Assembly (NCBI GenBank): GCA_023362775.1
Contig: JALMGJ010000002.1
Span: 63,751,914 to 63,815,913 of the forward strand
DNA length: 64,000 nt
Direction: 5' to 3'
DNA from: Charina bottae
Lineage: Eukaryota > Chordata > Lepidosauria > Squamata > Charinaidae
The notes below the pieces were generated by a model. It did not search any database and was not told where the DNA came from. It saw only the letters and a program-made list of their open reading frames with translations. Positions 9,336 through 20,104 of the stretch are shown here, piece after piece. Each line of letters opens with the position of its first letter. Positions within the stretch are counted from its first letter, which is position 1. The translations under genes and the position numbers were made by a program.

Positions 9336-10919
9336 ACTGAGAGAGTTAAGAGACGCCTAGAGCGCCGCTGGAGAAAGACAAAGACTGAATCTGACCGAAC
9401 ACAAGCTAGAGTCGCTGTTAAGACCTACCTTGTGGCGGTAAGAGCGGCGAAACGTCAATATTTCTCCGCTCTTATTGCGTCCGCAGAATGCCGCCCAGCG
9501 GCCCTGTTCAGGATCATCCGATCTCTGTTGGGTAAGGTGGAGTCTGTGACCCACCTACAGGGCCGTGCGGAAGAATTTTCTGAGCATCTGCAGGATAAAG
9601 TCGCTCAGATTCGGTCTAAGTTGGACTCTAAGCATGTAGCACAGTCTGGGGAGATGCCGAGGGAACGTCTTTGCCCGGTTATCTGGGAACAGTTCGATCC
9701 TGTTGGACCTAAGGAAGTGGACAGGATCCTTCGGGTTGTAAGGGCCACCACATGTCATCTGGACCCATGCCCTTCCTGGCTGGTACAGGCAGCCTGGGAG
9801 GTGACATGTGGTTGGGTCCAGGTGATGGTTAATGCATCTCTGGGGGAGGGGGTGTTCCCAGCTGCTTTTAAAGGGGCTTTGGTGCACCCCCTCCTCAAGA
9901 AACCATCACTGGACCCTACTATATTGGACAATTTTCGTCCTGTCTCCCACCTCCCCTTTTTAGGGAAGGTGGTTGAGAAAGTGGTGGCGTTGCAACTCCA
10001 GAGGATCCTGGATGATACGGATTATCTGGACCCCTTCCAGTCAGGTTTCAGGCCGGGATATGGGGTGGAAACTGCATTGGTCGCGCTTACAGATGATCTC
10101 TGGCGGGAGCAGGATGGAGGGAGTGCATCCATCCTAGCTCTTCTTGACCTCTCAGCGGCATTCGCTACCATCGACCATGGTATCCTTTTGGGACGGCTCA
10201 GGGAGTTGGGGGTGGGAGGCGTAGTTCTGCGCTGGTTCACCTCCTTCCTCCAGGGCCATTCCCAATCGGTGGTAATAGGAGAGGAAAGATCCGACCCTCG
10301 CCCCCTCGTCTGTGGGGTACTGCAGGGTTCGGTTCTCTCCCCTCTCCTATTTAACATCTACATGAAACCGCTGGGTGAGATCATCCGTCACCATGGGATG
10401 AGATACCATCAATATGCAGATGATACTCAATTATATATTTCCATCCCTGGTGAGATAAGTGATGCAGTGGCTACCCTTTCTCAGTGCCTGGAGGCTGTGG
10501 GGGTCTGGATGGGGAACAACAGGCTTCGACTGAACCCTGGTAAGACGGAGTGGCTGTGGATTGATGGCTCCCGTGGATCCAGGAAGTTGTCATCTTTAGT
10601 TCTGGATGGGGTTGCACTACCCCATTCAGACCAAGTGCGTAATTTGGGGGTTCTTCTGGACTCACGGCTCCTGCTCAAAGAGCAGGTGGTAGCTGTGGCC
10701 AGGAGGGCTTTTACACAACTTCGTGTTGTGCGTCAGCTACGCCCTTTCCTGGATCGGGAAGCCCTCCGTACAGTCACTCATGCCCTGGTCATCTCCCATA
10801 TAGACTATTGCAACGCGCTCTACATGGGGCTACCCTTGAGGAGTATCCGGAAGCTTCAATTGGTCCAGAATGCGGCTGCTCGCGCAGTTATTGGTGTGCC
10901 TAGATACACATGCATGTGA
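9336..10919 (+). pseudogene. L2 reverse transcriptase, near-intact but truncated
   Basis: A long open frame starts with linker sequence (ERRWRKTKTESDR ... AAKRQYFSALI) and continues through RT: PLLKKPSLDPTILDNFRPVS, PFQSGFRPGYGVETAL, motif A LALLDLSAAF (catalytic Asp at 10146-10148), and motif C QYADDTQLY (10413-10424). Both catalytic regions are intact. At about 10905 a 2-base length difference from copy B leads to a stop at 10917-10919, separating the C-terminal part. The usual N-terminal apurinic endonuclease is missing, so this copy could not move by itself. Confidence 0.88.
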
Positions 10920-11317
10920 CACCTCTGCTGCGACAGCTGCACTGGGTGCCTGTGTGCTTCCGGGTCCAATTCAAGGTGTTGGTTATCACCTTTAAAGCCC
11001 TACATGGCATGGGGCCAGGTTACCTGAGGGACTGTCTCATCCCCATAACGTCGAACCGTCCCACTCGGTCATTCAGAGAGGGCATGCTGCGGATCCCGTC
11101 CGTAAAGGAATGTCACCTGACGGGGTCTAGAAGGCGTGCCTTCTCGGTAACGGCGCCCACCCTTTGGAATATGCTACCCCCGGAGGTGAGGCAGGCCTCA
11201 TCGCTCCCGGCCTTCAGAAAGAACTTAAAGACCTGGTTCTGCCGCCTTGCGTGGGGGGAGGGGGGAACAGTTCCTCTTGGGGATGGCTGGTGCCATAGGG
11301 CCCTTTTAAACATCTAA
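10910..11317 (+). pseudogene. L2 C-terminal region, frameshifted from RT
   Basis: This frame continues the L2 protein after the shift near 10905: HVTPLLRQLHWVPVCFRVQFK, FKALHGMGPGYLRDCL, RRRAFSVTAPTLWNMLPPEV and FRKNLKTWFC. The same order occurs in copy B at 35.8-36.1 kb and in fragments near 57.6 kb. It lies directly before the 3' UTR. Confidence 0.85.
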
Positions 11318-12304
11318 ATATCAAACAATCGCATCTTGGATTTTTATACTTAATTTTACTATATTAGAGTATTTTATTAGGTTGTTTTAATTGTTGGATT
11401 TTAATTGTTGTGTTTTGTAAACCGCCCAGAGTTCCCTTGTGGGGAGATGGAGCGGTATATAAATTGAAATATAAATAAATAAATAAATAAATAAAAAATG
11501 TTGGTCTTTCATACAATACACAGGAACTTTTCTTTGTCATGTACATTTCAATTTCTATAGTCCAATCTTCTAATCTTCATATAGGTTTCATCTTTCTAGC
11601 AATTCTCCAATAGTCCATCTGTAATTTCCACTCCTTGAAGTAATATCAATTTAAATGTTCTTAACTGCATCAATTTCCATTTTTACATCCATATTTATAT
11701 CCTTGATAGAATCCAATTAGTCTTAAAACATATATATAACAAGTAAAGGCCTTATTTTGTATCAACAGTAATTTATATTTTATTCTAATTCTAATAAAAT
11801 AAAATATATTCTATTCATACATATCCATAAAAATAATCCTAATTTAAACTTTGTCTATATTTATACTATAATTATACCATAATCTACATCTTCCTACATA
11901 TTTACCTATTTAACAAATTTTTATATTTATTTATTCCCCTAATACATAACCTAACAATTCTCAATAATATTCATACTAGTAATTATAAAAATAAATCATC
12001 CTATAATAATATTAATTCTAATTCAAACTCAACATCCCATCCTTCATATAACTCCCTAATTTTTTTTCTAGTTTTCAAATACTCTATAACATCAATTTAT
12101 ATTTATATCACTAATTTTATAACCTTTTATCTATGATTAAAATATCACATTTTTATACATCCATACAGTCTCTCATATTAATTTTTAACATTTAATATTC
12201 CCAACAGTTATATTACTAATAGTTAGTACTTTTACAAACTCAGTATCCAGTTAAAATCCATGGTTTCAATGCCTTTATATCCCACATGGTGTTAAGTCTC
12301 CTAT

Positions 12305-12601
12305 TCAAGTTATGCCAAAATCATAATGTGTAACCTGTTTTGTTCTGTGTCTCATGTAAAATGTCAGAACCCATATTTCACAATATCTATCAAATTGCAT
12401 GTTCAGTCTTTCTCCTAACCTGAGTGTAAGAATGTTGTTTTGAACCAATGTGTTTGAAATTCCCCCTTCTTGCCTCTCCTCTATCTCAATTTTTTTTTCT
12501 TCTGCTTCCATTTCTATCTTTTGTTCCTTTTGTTCCTGATTTTGCAAAAATAAAATTTCCAGTGATTTCTTAATTTCCGAGAGGGCTTCACAAATCTCCA
12601 C
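12305..12601 (-). pseudogene. coiled-coil-rich frame, possible L1 ORF1 relic
   Basis: A minus-strand frame of about 98 residues starts with a helical segment rich in Glu, Gln and Lys (EICEALSEIKKSLEIL, KEQKIEMEAEEKKIEIEE). It lies within the L1-derived element, between its presumed 5' UTR and 3' part. L1 ORF1 proteins begin with a coiled coil, which suggests this identity, but no RRM or C-terminal domain is visible. It may equally be low-complexity sequence. Confidence 0.3.
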
Positions 12602-12766
12602 CTTAAATTCTTGAATTGCTGTTAAGGTTATGGGTTAAAAACCCATTCTTCCCCACCCCCTCTTTGTTCTCAGGCTTCAGCAACGGCTGTTCTAGCCAAA
12701 ACAAATAAATAGTCAGCTGATCTGTGGCTTGAATCATGTCAACTGGATTTCTATTTTCTCAGTAGA

Positions 12767-12800
12767 AACGTTTCACTCCTTATCCAAGGAGCTTCTTCAG
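12767..12800 (-). ncRNA. minimal hammerhead-like motif, left arm
   Basis: Mirror copy of the motif at 12802-12835, read on the minus strand: CTGAAGA, a 6-bp hairpin, then GAAACGTT. Its activity is not known. Confidence 0.5.
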
Positions 12801-12801
12801 T

Positions 12802-12835
12802 CTGAAGAAGCTCCTTGGATAAGGAGTGAAACGTT
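12802..12835 (+). ncRNA. minimal hammerhead-like motif, right arm
   Basis: CTGAAGA at 12802-12808 is followed by helix II (CTCCTT 12811-12816 paired with AAGGAG 12821-12826, loop GGAT) and GAAACGTT at 12828-12835. This matches the core order CUGANGA, stem II, GAAA, very short stem III, then UH. Minimal hammerheads have been described in the terminal repeats of PLEs. An AG precedes the helix on the 5' side, a departure from the ideal core. Cleavage is inferred, not shown. Confidence 0.55.
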
Positions 12836-13690
12836 TCTACTGAGAAAATAGAAATCCAGTTGACATGATTCAAGCCACAGACTGTTCCACCTGGATGACT
12901 GAGAACCTTCATCGACAGTCAGCTGATCTGTTCATGGAAAATTACCGACACTGTCCATTAAGTAAAAAGTTTTTTAAAATAAAGGAAGAAAAATTTTGAT
13001 AATCAAAAATAAGCAAAAAGGCAGTATCTCAAACAGTTTATAAAAGGAGAAAGAGAAGCTAAATTTCTACCATTATAAAAAGGAAAGAAAAAGAAAAAGA
13101 AAAACCCAGTTCAATAGTTAATCCAGCAAAATATATTCAAAAGATATTTAATATAAACTCTTATACTTCCAACTGAGACAGAGTCCTCTGATAGGTTAGA
13201 AAGATAAAAAATAAAAAATAAAAAATGCACGCATTACTATGCTTCAAACATAAAATCCGTTATATTTCCACCTTAATTGTTATAGCAAAGAAAGTACAAA
13301 ATTTGCCAACTTTTTGTGCAAAGTCCAAATATAGACCTTAGATGATAAAACAATCCAATCTAAAAAATATATAATAAAGTGATCTAAAAGCCAGCTTAGC
13401 TCTAATTTACGATTCCCTGAAAGAGCTTGATGTTTCTCAGGTAGTTTCACTGTCTCCAACTTCCTGCTCTCTCCGTAGCAGAAAATTACAAAAAAAAAGC
13501 AGGAGGGGGCAGTTCCAATGACCCCGTGAGTAATCTTCTGGTTCTCCCCTCTCCAGGGAGAAAACTTCAGTGGTCTTATAATTTCTATAGACCACCGCAA
13601 ACAGGGAAAAGCTAGCCAGGTCTTCAGCGCTCTGAAAAATCTGACTTGTCGAGCTGGCAGCTGACTCGGAGTCTGAAATATAGACAAGGG

Positions 13691-14110
13691 TTTGACTTCA
13701 CTGGTGGTACAACTGAAACATCTCTCCAGCCCAGCTGCTTCTTTCTGCCCTCAGTCTCCTGACTTGAGTGGCTCTGATATGCTACCTGGGTGGCCGCCTT
13801 CAACTTCCTTAGTGTGTAAGGATGATGATGACGACTGTATAACACTATTCACTTCTCTCAGTAAAGAAAACAGTAACTGTCTCTTGCCAGACAACTTGAG
13901 ACTTGGGGAGCCCAGCAGCCCTGGGTTTCTTCCCAATCCTTTGTTCTTTGTCCTCCCTCCATCATTCTCCAACATGTTTTACCTGGCCTCCTCCCCATCT
14001 GGCAGTGCCAATCATTTAGTTCCTGTGCTGAGCAGGCAGCTAATTTATAGCCTCACCTCCATCAGCTGAACTTCAGACAGCCTCACTGGCCTGCAGTTCA
14101 CCCCCTTTTC
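13691..14110. other. unique non-coding stretch
   Basis: No conserved frame or repeat is recognised. Several long frames here are open by chance and lack family features. Confidence 0.5.
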
Positions 14111-14865
14111 TCCTATATGAGGGTGGCATCAGAGCTCTTCCACATTGCTGCCTGAGGCAAATAAAAAGAAATGATGCCCTTCTCCATCCCATGTGAAGAA
14201 ATCAATGGGCTGATAGTTGAATTTGAGTGCACAACGTATAGCTGTACAAAGGCCCTCCTAGCCACATCCACCACCTGCTTTTCAAGCAGGAGCCATGAGT
14301 CCAGGAGGACCTCCAAATTGTGCACAGGTTCCATCTTGGGTAAGACAACCCCATCCAGAACTAAAGATGGAAAATTCCCAGAACAAGGAGGCCCTAAAAC
14401 TCAGAGCAACTCATTCTTGCTAGGCTTGAACTAAAGCTTGTGGTTCTCCACCCAAACCCTCACAGCCTCCAGACACCAAGACTCTATGGCATCATTCAGG
14501 CAGCCTGGGTGGAGATATAAAGCTGGGTATCATCAGCATACTCAAGATACTTCACCCCAAACTGTTGGAAGACTGCACCCAGTGGCTTCATGCAGATGTT
14601 AAACAGGAGAGGAGAGAGTGCCTAGCCCTGCAGCACCCACCTCCTCCACCAATACCAACTGAAACTGGCCCCAGAGGAAGAAGTGCCACCGACCCCCAAC
14701 CCCTGAAGACAGTCCAGAAGGAAATCATGATTGATGTTGTCAAAAGCCTCTGAGTAATCAAGAGTGAGGTCATCTAGAAGTGCAATCAATGTCATCTTGG
14801 TCCCATACCTAGGTCTGAATCCTGACTGAAAAGGATCCAGTTAATCCACTTCCCCAAAAGGTTTT
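14111..14865 (-). mobile_element. old L2 LINE remnant
   Basis: The minus strand shows L2 fragments out of frame with one another: VHNLEVLLDSWLLLEKQVVDVARRAFVQL near 14330-14230, matching VRNLGVLLDSRLLLKEQVVAVARRAFTQL of copy A, and an RT motif C relic near 14530 (plus-strand ATCATCAGCATACTCAAG). Many indels and stops show considerable age. Confidence 0.75.
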
Positions 14866-14976
14866 TGTTCACTGCCCAGAGTGTCTCTGGAGAGATGGGT
14901 GGCCATATAGAATGAATGAATGAATGAATGAATGAATGAATGAATGAATGAATGAATGAATGAATGAATGAATGAA
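14866..14976 (+). mobile_element. L2-type 3' end with (AATG)n tail
   Basis: ACTGCCCAGAGTGTCTCTGG and GAGATGGGTGGCCATATAGA form the L2-type 3' end, here on the plus strand, opposite to the remnant just before it. It runs directly into about 17 AATG units at 14910-14976. Confidence 0.75.
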
Positions 14977-15419
14977 CCCCACATTGATTTTTTTTGCACA
15001 TCTTGAGAAGATGACTTTTGCCCACTTACTCTTACTCTGTTTCCTGTTTTTTAACTAGTTGTCAGGCTACCTGGACCAGGACTTGACAGTAATTTCAGTC
15101 CATCGATTACATCAGGTTTAACTAGACTGCAAGGCTTGGCCTTGTCTGAAATCACTCAGGCACATAACATGGCATAACAAGATAAGAATCTTTATTGTGA
15201 ATCAGAATGAAGCCACATTGAACAATTAATTGCTCTCTGTCAGCATGATGGTGCAATTCTCCTCTTAGACCCACAACAGTTTAAAATCATTGCTGCTGCT
15301 GCTTCCCACTTTTCCCATGTTTTCAACAGACTGTTTGCTTTGTGCTTCATGGCCTTGAAGCTGAGTTGTTGCTGGCTATTGATATAATTCACAGCTCTAC
15401 CTTAGAAATGCTGATGCTC
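14977..15419. other. unique non-coding stretch
   Basis: No gene or recognised repeat. Confidence 0.5.
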
Positions 15420-15960
15420 AGCTTATCTCACCAATTGACAATCCATTGTGGTAGCCAAGTTGCTTCCTTTTCAGGGAGGCTTGTTCTATGAGTTCGCTTA
15501 TTTTCTCTTTAATAATATATCTAACCATTCCCCACATTTTAAGATCTTAAGCTACCTGGTCTGCAGTTTCTTTTATCACCTCATCCCTTTTTAAAACTAG
15601 GTTCACATTGTCATTTTCGAGTTCTTAGGAACAGTTGCCGATGTTAAGAGAAACTGCATACTTTTGTAAACAGATCAGCAATTTCATATTAAATTCTTTA
15701 AGAACTCACGGTGGATTCCATCTGGACCTGTGGATTTATTTATTTTTAGTTTGTCAATTTAGCTTATAACCCCATCTCTCATTTATTTGTCTCAGTCCAA
15801 TCTTCCTCCTGGATTGGGGGGGGGGGGGGGGGGCGGAGCTCAAGCATGGACATTTGTCCTCTATATTTTCACTAGTGAAGACAGAAGCAAAGAATTAATT
15901 CAGTTGCTCCACTATTTCTCTATCCTCCTTTACCACACCAATCATCCAACAGCCTGAAAG
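15420..15960 (-). mobile_element. ancient CR1/L3-type LINE RT fragment
   Basis: On the minus strand, NKSTGPDGIHREFLKNL is a relic of the CR1 motif KSPGPDGIHPRVLKEL, and downstream FKKG, NCRPGSL and a decayed IIKEKISELIEQASL segment keep the CR1 RT order. An uninterrupted G-run at 15818-15833 lies within it. Stops and indels are frequent. Confidence 0.65.
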
Positions 15961-18010
15961 ATCAGCTTCCTATTCCAAATATATTGAAGACTTGTTTGTG
16001 TTTGTCTTAATGTTTTTTACCTTGTGCTCCTTAAAGTCAGGCTGTCTGGCTGTCTTTACATGGTTTATTGACTGTTTGGGTTTCTTTTCTCAGAATTTCT
16101 TTTTATTCTCCTTATTTGGGCAAGGTTTCTGGGTTTTGAAGAAAGAATTTTTCTCATTAACAGCATATCTGACCCTTCTCATTACCACTCTGTTGTCATT
16201 TTGGAATCTGTGGTACATTTTCTAATCTGAGGTATATAGCGATTCTATATGTGAAGAGAAGTGACCTGGCTGATTCTCCCTTTCAACTTTCTTTTCACTG
16301 GTCTCCTCATGTTTCTCTTCCTCTTCCTCTTCAAATGTGACTGTGTTGGACTTGTTCAAAAACAGTGCAAAAGCAGAGATAAATCTGAATTCTGCCTAAG
16401 CATGTACTTCCTTTCCTTGTTCAGTGATAACCACATCCTGCCCTATAGGGAACGAAAACAGAAAGGCCATCTGGAGGAATGGGGGATGATGGAATAAGGG
16501 CTGACATCACTACCAGAACCTTACAGGAACAGTCATGGCATAGAAAAGGTGCCATTGTGCACAGCATACTATCATCTCTATTTCACTGTAACACCAGTTG
16601 CTACGTCTGCTCTATGCAATGGGGTTGCTTAACCACATTTGTAGTCCTTTCCAAGCTCTACAAAGTGACAAAACGGGAACAAATCTTGCAGCTTGCACCT
16701 TAGCCATTTAAATGTGATTCAGTGTTGATCTAATTATGCAGGCCCAACCCAGTGACTTCAGGCTGGATTTAACTTCTGCAACATTGCTAATACATGCAAA
16801 TTATTATTTAGCACTATATTAAATATAGACATAATTTTTACCTAAAATTCCAAATGGTACTATATAGTACCATAAAGCCAAGTAGGCATGTTTTGATATT
16901 TCCTGAATTCTCAGTAGATATAAAGATGCATAGCTTTGAAGTAGAAAAGGCCGGAACAAAACTCTACAGTTGAAGACATTATAATAAGATCAAAGTTCTG
17001 GAGCTAGGAACTAGTGGGTCATGTATCAGTGAAATCTCCCTGGTGTTCTAGGACATGTAAGGAACAGTCAGATAAAAATCAAAGACATCAAGCCCTACTA
17101 AAGCTGCTAGTAATTTCAAAGGTGACCTGTCTCTTTGAAGGTAAGTTATACTCTTTAAATGCAAAGTAGTAGAATCAGAAGATTGTGCAAGTCCTGGTGA
17201 CAGTGAAGATTTCAGTCTAATAAACCAAAGTGTAGTATTTATGTCTTTGGCTGCTTCAAAATATTATTCTCCTAGTCCTGAAGAGCTGTATGACATGGAA
17301 AATAATTAAACTTGCAGAATTATACAGTTAATGTCTGCACTTTCCTACAATCTAATGCAAGTTCTTCTCAAATTGCTGCATCTTTCCCATGGCCATTTGT
17401 AGGGGAACAATCACAGTCACTTAAAAAGTGAAATGAAATGACCCAGCTCAACACTTGTATGGGGATAATTGTTATCCAAAGGACTCTCGTAGAAACAGGA
17501 AGAGAACATCATTAGCAATTAAGTTGGGGGCAGCTTTATAAACAACAGAACTAAATAAATCCTCTGTAGAGGCTTGTGAATGATTTATGTACCTGGGTGT
17601 GTGGGCACGTATGTCTGTTTGGAAAGTTCTTGCTAATTTCTCTAGATGGCAGCATTCTTTAATATAACTAAAAGTTTGTAAGAGACACCAAGTGACTATC
17701 TTAAGATAAAGGATGGGAAGTTAGAATATTTTTGTCCATATTTTACTATTTATTACTCTAAACTGAAAGAGCCACTTACTGGTTCCACATCACTGTGAGA
17801 GCAACATTCTTCACCAATATGATTTTGACAATTCATTTGACTAGGACTGTGCAAAAATAAATTGTTTTGTTCTTACATGTAAAAAAATTGGATTAGTGTC
17901 CCAAACTGGCTGTTTTGTCCTATATGTCATCCCATCCCATCCCATCTCATCCCATCCTTTGGCTATTTGGATCAACTACAAATAAATTTCCAATGATGCA
18001 GAATCACTTA
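15961..18010. other. unique non-coding stretch
   Basis: No conserved coding frame was found on either strand. A (CATCC)n-like tract lies at about 17928-17957. The rest looks like unique AT-rich intergenic or intronic DNA. Confidence 0.5.
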
Positions 18011-18245
18011 GAGCCAGTTTGGTGTAGTGGTTAAGGCATCAGGCTAGAAAGCAGGAGACCATGAGTTCTAGTCCCGCCTTGGACACAAAACCATCTGGGT
18101 GACCTTGGGCCAGTCACTTTCTCTCAGCCCTAGGAAGAAGGCAATGGCAAACCACTTCTGAAAAACCTTGCCAAGAAAACTGCAGGGATTTGTCTATGCA
18201 GTCTCTGAGAATTGGTCACAATTGAACAGATTAAAAAAAAAGAAA
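18011..18245 (+). mobile_element. tRNA-derived SINE, CORE/MIR-like body
   Basis: The head has pol III boxes: TGGTGTAGTGGTTAAGG (box A) and GAGTTCTAGTCCC (box B). The body contains GGGTGACCTTGGGCCAGTCAC, similar to the core of MIR-type SINEs, then GGCAATGGCAAACCACTTCT and an A-rich tail. The 3' part (CAATTGAACAGATTAAAA) resembles BovB-mobilised tails. Other members lie at 26530, 27605 (minus) and 45411. Confidence 0.85.
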
Positions 18246-18521
18246 AAGAAGCACTTGCCTACTCAAGCCTTCTAATTTTCCATAACATTAAAATCATGTG
18301 AAAAGGAGTAAGGAATGGAACACACAATTTCCTACTTACTGTGTGATTTGGACACCACCACCACCACCCTGATCTCCCAAACTTCTAAATAGTGCAGGGT
18401 GTTTAGACAAGTAGAGCAGTCTTGTGATTAGAGATGTTTTCCCTCCAACTCTGATAAGGATAATGATACAGGGGCAAAGCTAGCGATCTTATCTCCCCCC
18501 TCCCTCTTGGAATTCTACTCA
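18246..18521. other. non-coding spacer
   Basis: Contains a short (CAC)n run near 18355. Nothing else is recognised. Confidence 0.5.
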
Positions 18522-18533
18522 GTGGGTGGATTA

Positions 18534-18865
18534 AAGTAAAGGTAAAGGTTTTCCCTTGCACAGTCGTGTCTGACTCTAGGGGGAAGTGCTCATCTCCATT
18601 TGTTAGCCGAAGAGCCAGCGCTGTCTGAAGACGCTTCCGCAGTCATGTGGCTGGCATGATGCCCGCGGAACGCTGTTACCTTCCCACAGAAGTGGTGCCT
18701 ATTCATCTACTTGCATTTGCATGCTTTCGAATTGCTAGGTTGGTAAGAGCTGGGGCAAGTGCAGGAGCTCACTCCATCACGTGGGGCTAGGGTCTCGAAC
18801 CTCCGAACTTGCAACCTTCCAATTGACAAGCCTGGCATCTTAACCACTGAGCCATTGCACCCCTT
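18534..18865 (-). mobile_element. Sauria-type SINE, minus strand
   Basis: It is flanked by the 12-bp TSD GTGGGTGGATTA (18522-18533 and 18866-18877). The minus strand starts with a tRNA-like head (AATGGCTCAGTGGTTAAGA, then GGTTCGAGACC), has the body GCATGCAAATGCAAGTAGAT and AGCGTCTTCAGACAGCGCTG, and ends AGTCAGACACGACTG followed by TTTACC repeats. The end is like BovB, the LINE believed to mobilise Sauria SINEs. The clear TSD indicates fairly recent insertion. Confidence 0.93.
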
Positions 18866-18877
18866 GTGGGTGGATTA

Positions 18878-19784
18878 GAACTTCCAAATACAAGCTTTAT
18901 GCCTCCGATTCCTCAGAGTCATGCATATTATCAGAACTGACTAGAAATAAATGTGATGGTGGCAAGGACTATACAGTATTAGGGAATTTAATAACCATCA
19001 GTAGTTGTGCTGATTTTTATATAATTGGGATATCAGTGACAGTGCCCCTTTCAGATATATGCTCAACTCCCAAAAGTTGTAGAAGGTATAACTTTTTGCT
19101 GGAGGCTGGCATCATTTTAGCAACATTGACATGAGGTGAAGTTTAACTGGAGCAGTCATGTGTTAAATGCCTGAGCAGGACTACATATTCGCCTCTAACT
19201 TCCATCTTAATCCAAAACAGAAATAAATTTTGAGATGTTGCATTAGATGAATCATATACATTAAAGGACACATGGTAAGAAAATTGAGTTGAATCTAGGG
19301 ACAAAAAAAAATCTGTGTGAATTAAATCTGTGTGCCTCATATGATTGATTGATTGATTATATGCCATTTTTCACTCCTAGTGACCACTCAGCCTCATAGG
19401 CACATATGTTATTTGGTTTCATCAATTATTTATTACAAAAAAATTCACATCTGTAGTTATATAGATCTGAGGGTTTTTTTCAGTAAGAGCAGTTCTGTAT
19501 ACTGCTTACTAACAAACTACACAATTTTGTTTTTTGTATTCACGTATTCAATCATAGAATGTATTTCTTCTGGGAGTACTATAGCAACTGGACTTACCTT
19601 CACCACTTTTCCACAGTGCACCTGTGAACGGAAATGGAAGGTTCCAAAAGCTGAGTTTCAACAACTCACCACCCCACAAAATATCCTGAACAGAATATGA
19701 GTATTTTAAGGCTCTGACACATGGATTCCAAACTGGTAATCTGTCAGGATTGCAAGTGGAATTCAGCAAAGGTAAGGGAAACAA
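18878..19784. other. unique non-coding stretch
   Basis: Contains a short (GATT)n run at about 19343. No gene recognised. Confidence 0.5.
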
Positions 19785-20104
19785 GGGCACAATGGCTCAG
19801 TGGTTAAGACACCAGGCTTGTCGATCAGAAGGTCGGAGGTTCGAGACCCGAGCGCCGCGTGACGGAGTGAGCTCCCGCACTTGCCCCAGCTCTTGCCAAC
19901 CTAGCAATTCAAAAGCATGCAAATGCAAGTAGATAAATAGGTACCGCTTCGGTGGGATGGTAACAGCGTTCCGCACGCGTCATGCTGGCCACATGACTGT
20001 GGAAGCGTCTTCGGACAGCGCTGGCTCTTCAGCTAAGAAACGGAGATGAGCACCGGCCCCTAGAGTTGGACACGACTGTGCAGGGGAAAACTTTTACCTT
20101 TACT
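19785..20104 (+). mobile_element. Sauria-type SINE, plus strand
   Basis: The order is the same as in the copy at 18534-18865: tRNA-like head with CAATGGCTCAGTGGTTAAGA and GGTTCGAGACC, body with GCATGCAAATGCAAGTAGAT, and a BovB-like end GTTGGACACGACTG followed by a TTTACC-type tail. Differences between the two copies, including many CpG sites, show separate insertions. No clear TSD was seen. Confidence 0.92.

Larger units (their letters stand above)
9318..11499 (+). mobile_element. L2-clade LINE copy A, 5'-truncated
   Basis: The element encodes the L2-type RT and C-terminal region and ends in the shared 3' tail (ACCGCCCAGAGTTCCC, then a GGAGCGGTATATAAAT-type end and (AAAT)n). The endonuclease part is absent. 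TTGGTCTTTAAGTACAATA near 9303 and TTGGTCTTTCATACAATA near 11500 look like an imperfect TSD. It is inserted into the L1-derived element in the opposite orientation. Confidence 0.88.
12726..12916. mobile_element. palindromic mini Penelope-like insertion
   Basis: A 191-bp insert is bracketed by the 15-bp TSD AGTCAGCTGATCTGT (12711-12725 and 12917-12931). It contains two perfect inverted arms, 12721-12800 and 12802-12881, around a single T at 12801. The right arm continues with GTTCCACCTGGATGACTGAG, the same tail as the Penelope-like element near 51.69 kb. The arms are head-to-head copies of a PLE 3' terminal segment, with no coding body between them. The last five TSD bases (TCTGT) are also part of the palindrome, suggesting microhomology at the junction. 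Confidence 0.85.
9136..13675 (-). mobile_element. L1-derived element with nested insertions
   Basis: A 15-bp direct repeat, AAATATAGACAAGGG, lies at 9121-9135 and again at 13676-13690 and brackets the whole segment as a TSD. The minus strand ends at 9136 with an A-rich tail after an AATAAAA signal. Its 5' part (about 13675-12930) is GC-richer and resembles a 5' UTR, and a coiled-coil-rich frame lies at 12601-12305. No RT or ORF2 motif was found in its own sequence. Removing the L2 (9318-11499) and the small PLE (12726-12916) leaves about 2.2 kb. This looks like an internally deleted, half-L1 type derivative; the family is inferred. Confidence 0.65.

Noticed and set aside
9318..9345. AAACGTTTCTACTGAGA shared by the L2 5' junction and the PLE palindrome
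   Set aside because: Sixteen or so matching bases at one edge could indicate a PLE fragment beside the L2, but there is no other PLE sequence or TSD to support it.
18011..20104. tRNA genes
   Set aside because: Box A and B belong to SINE heads; cloverleaf pairing is degraded and SINE bodies and tails follow.
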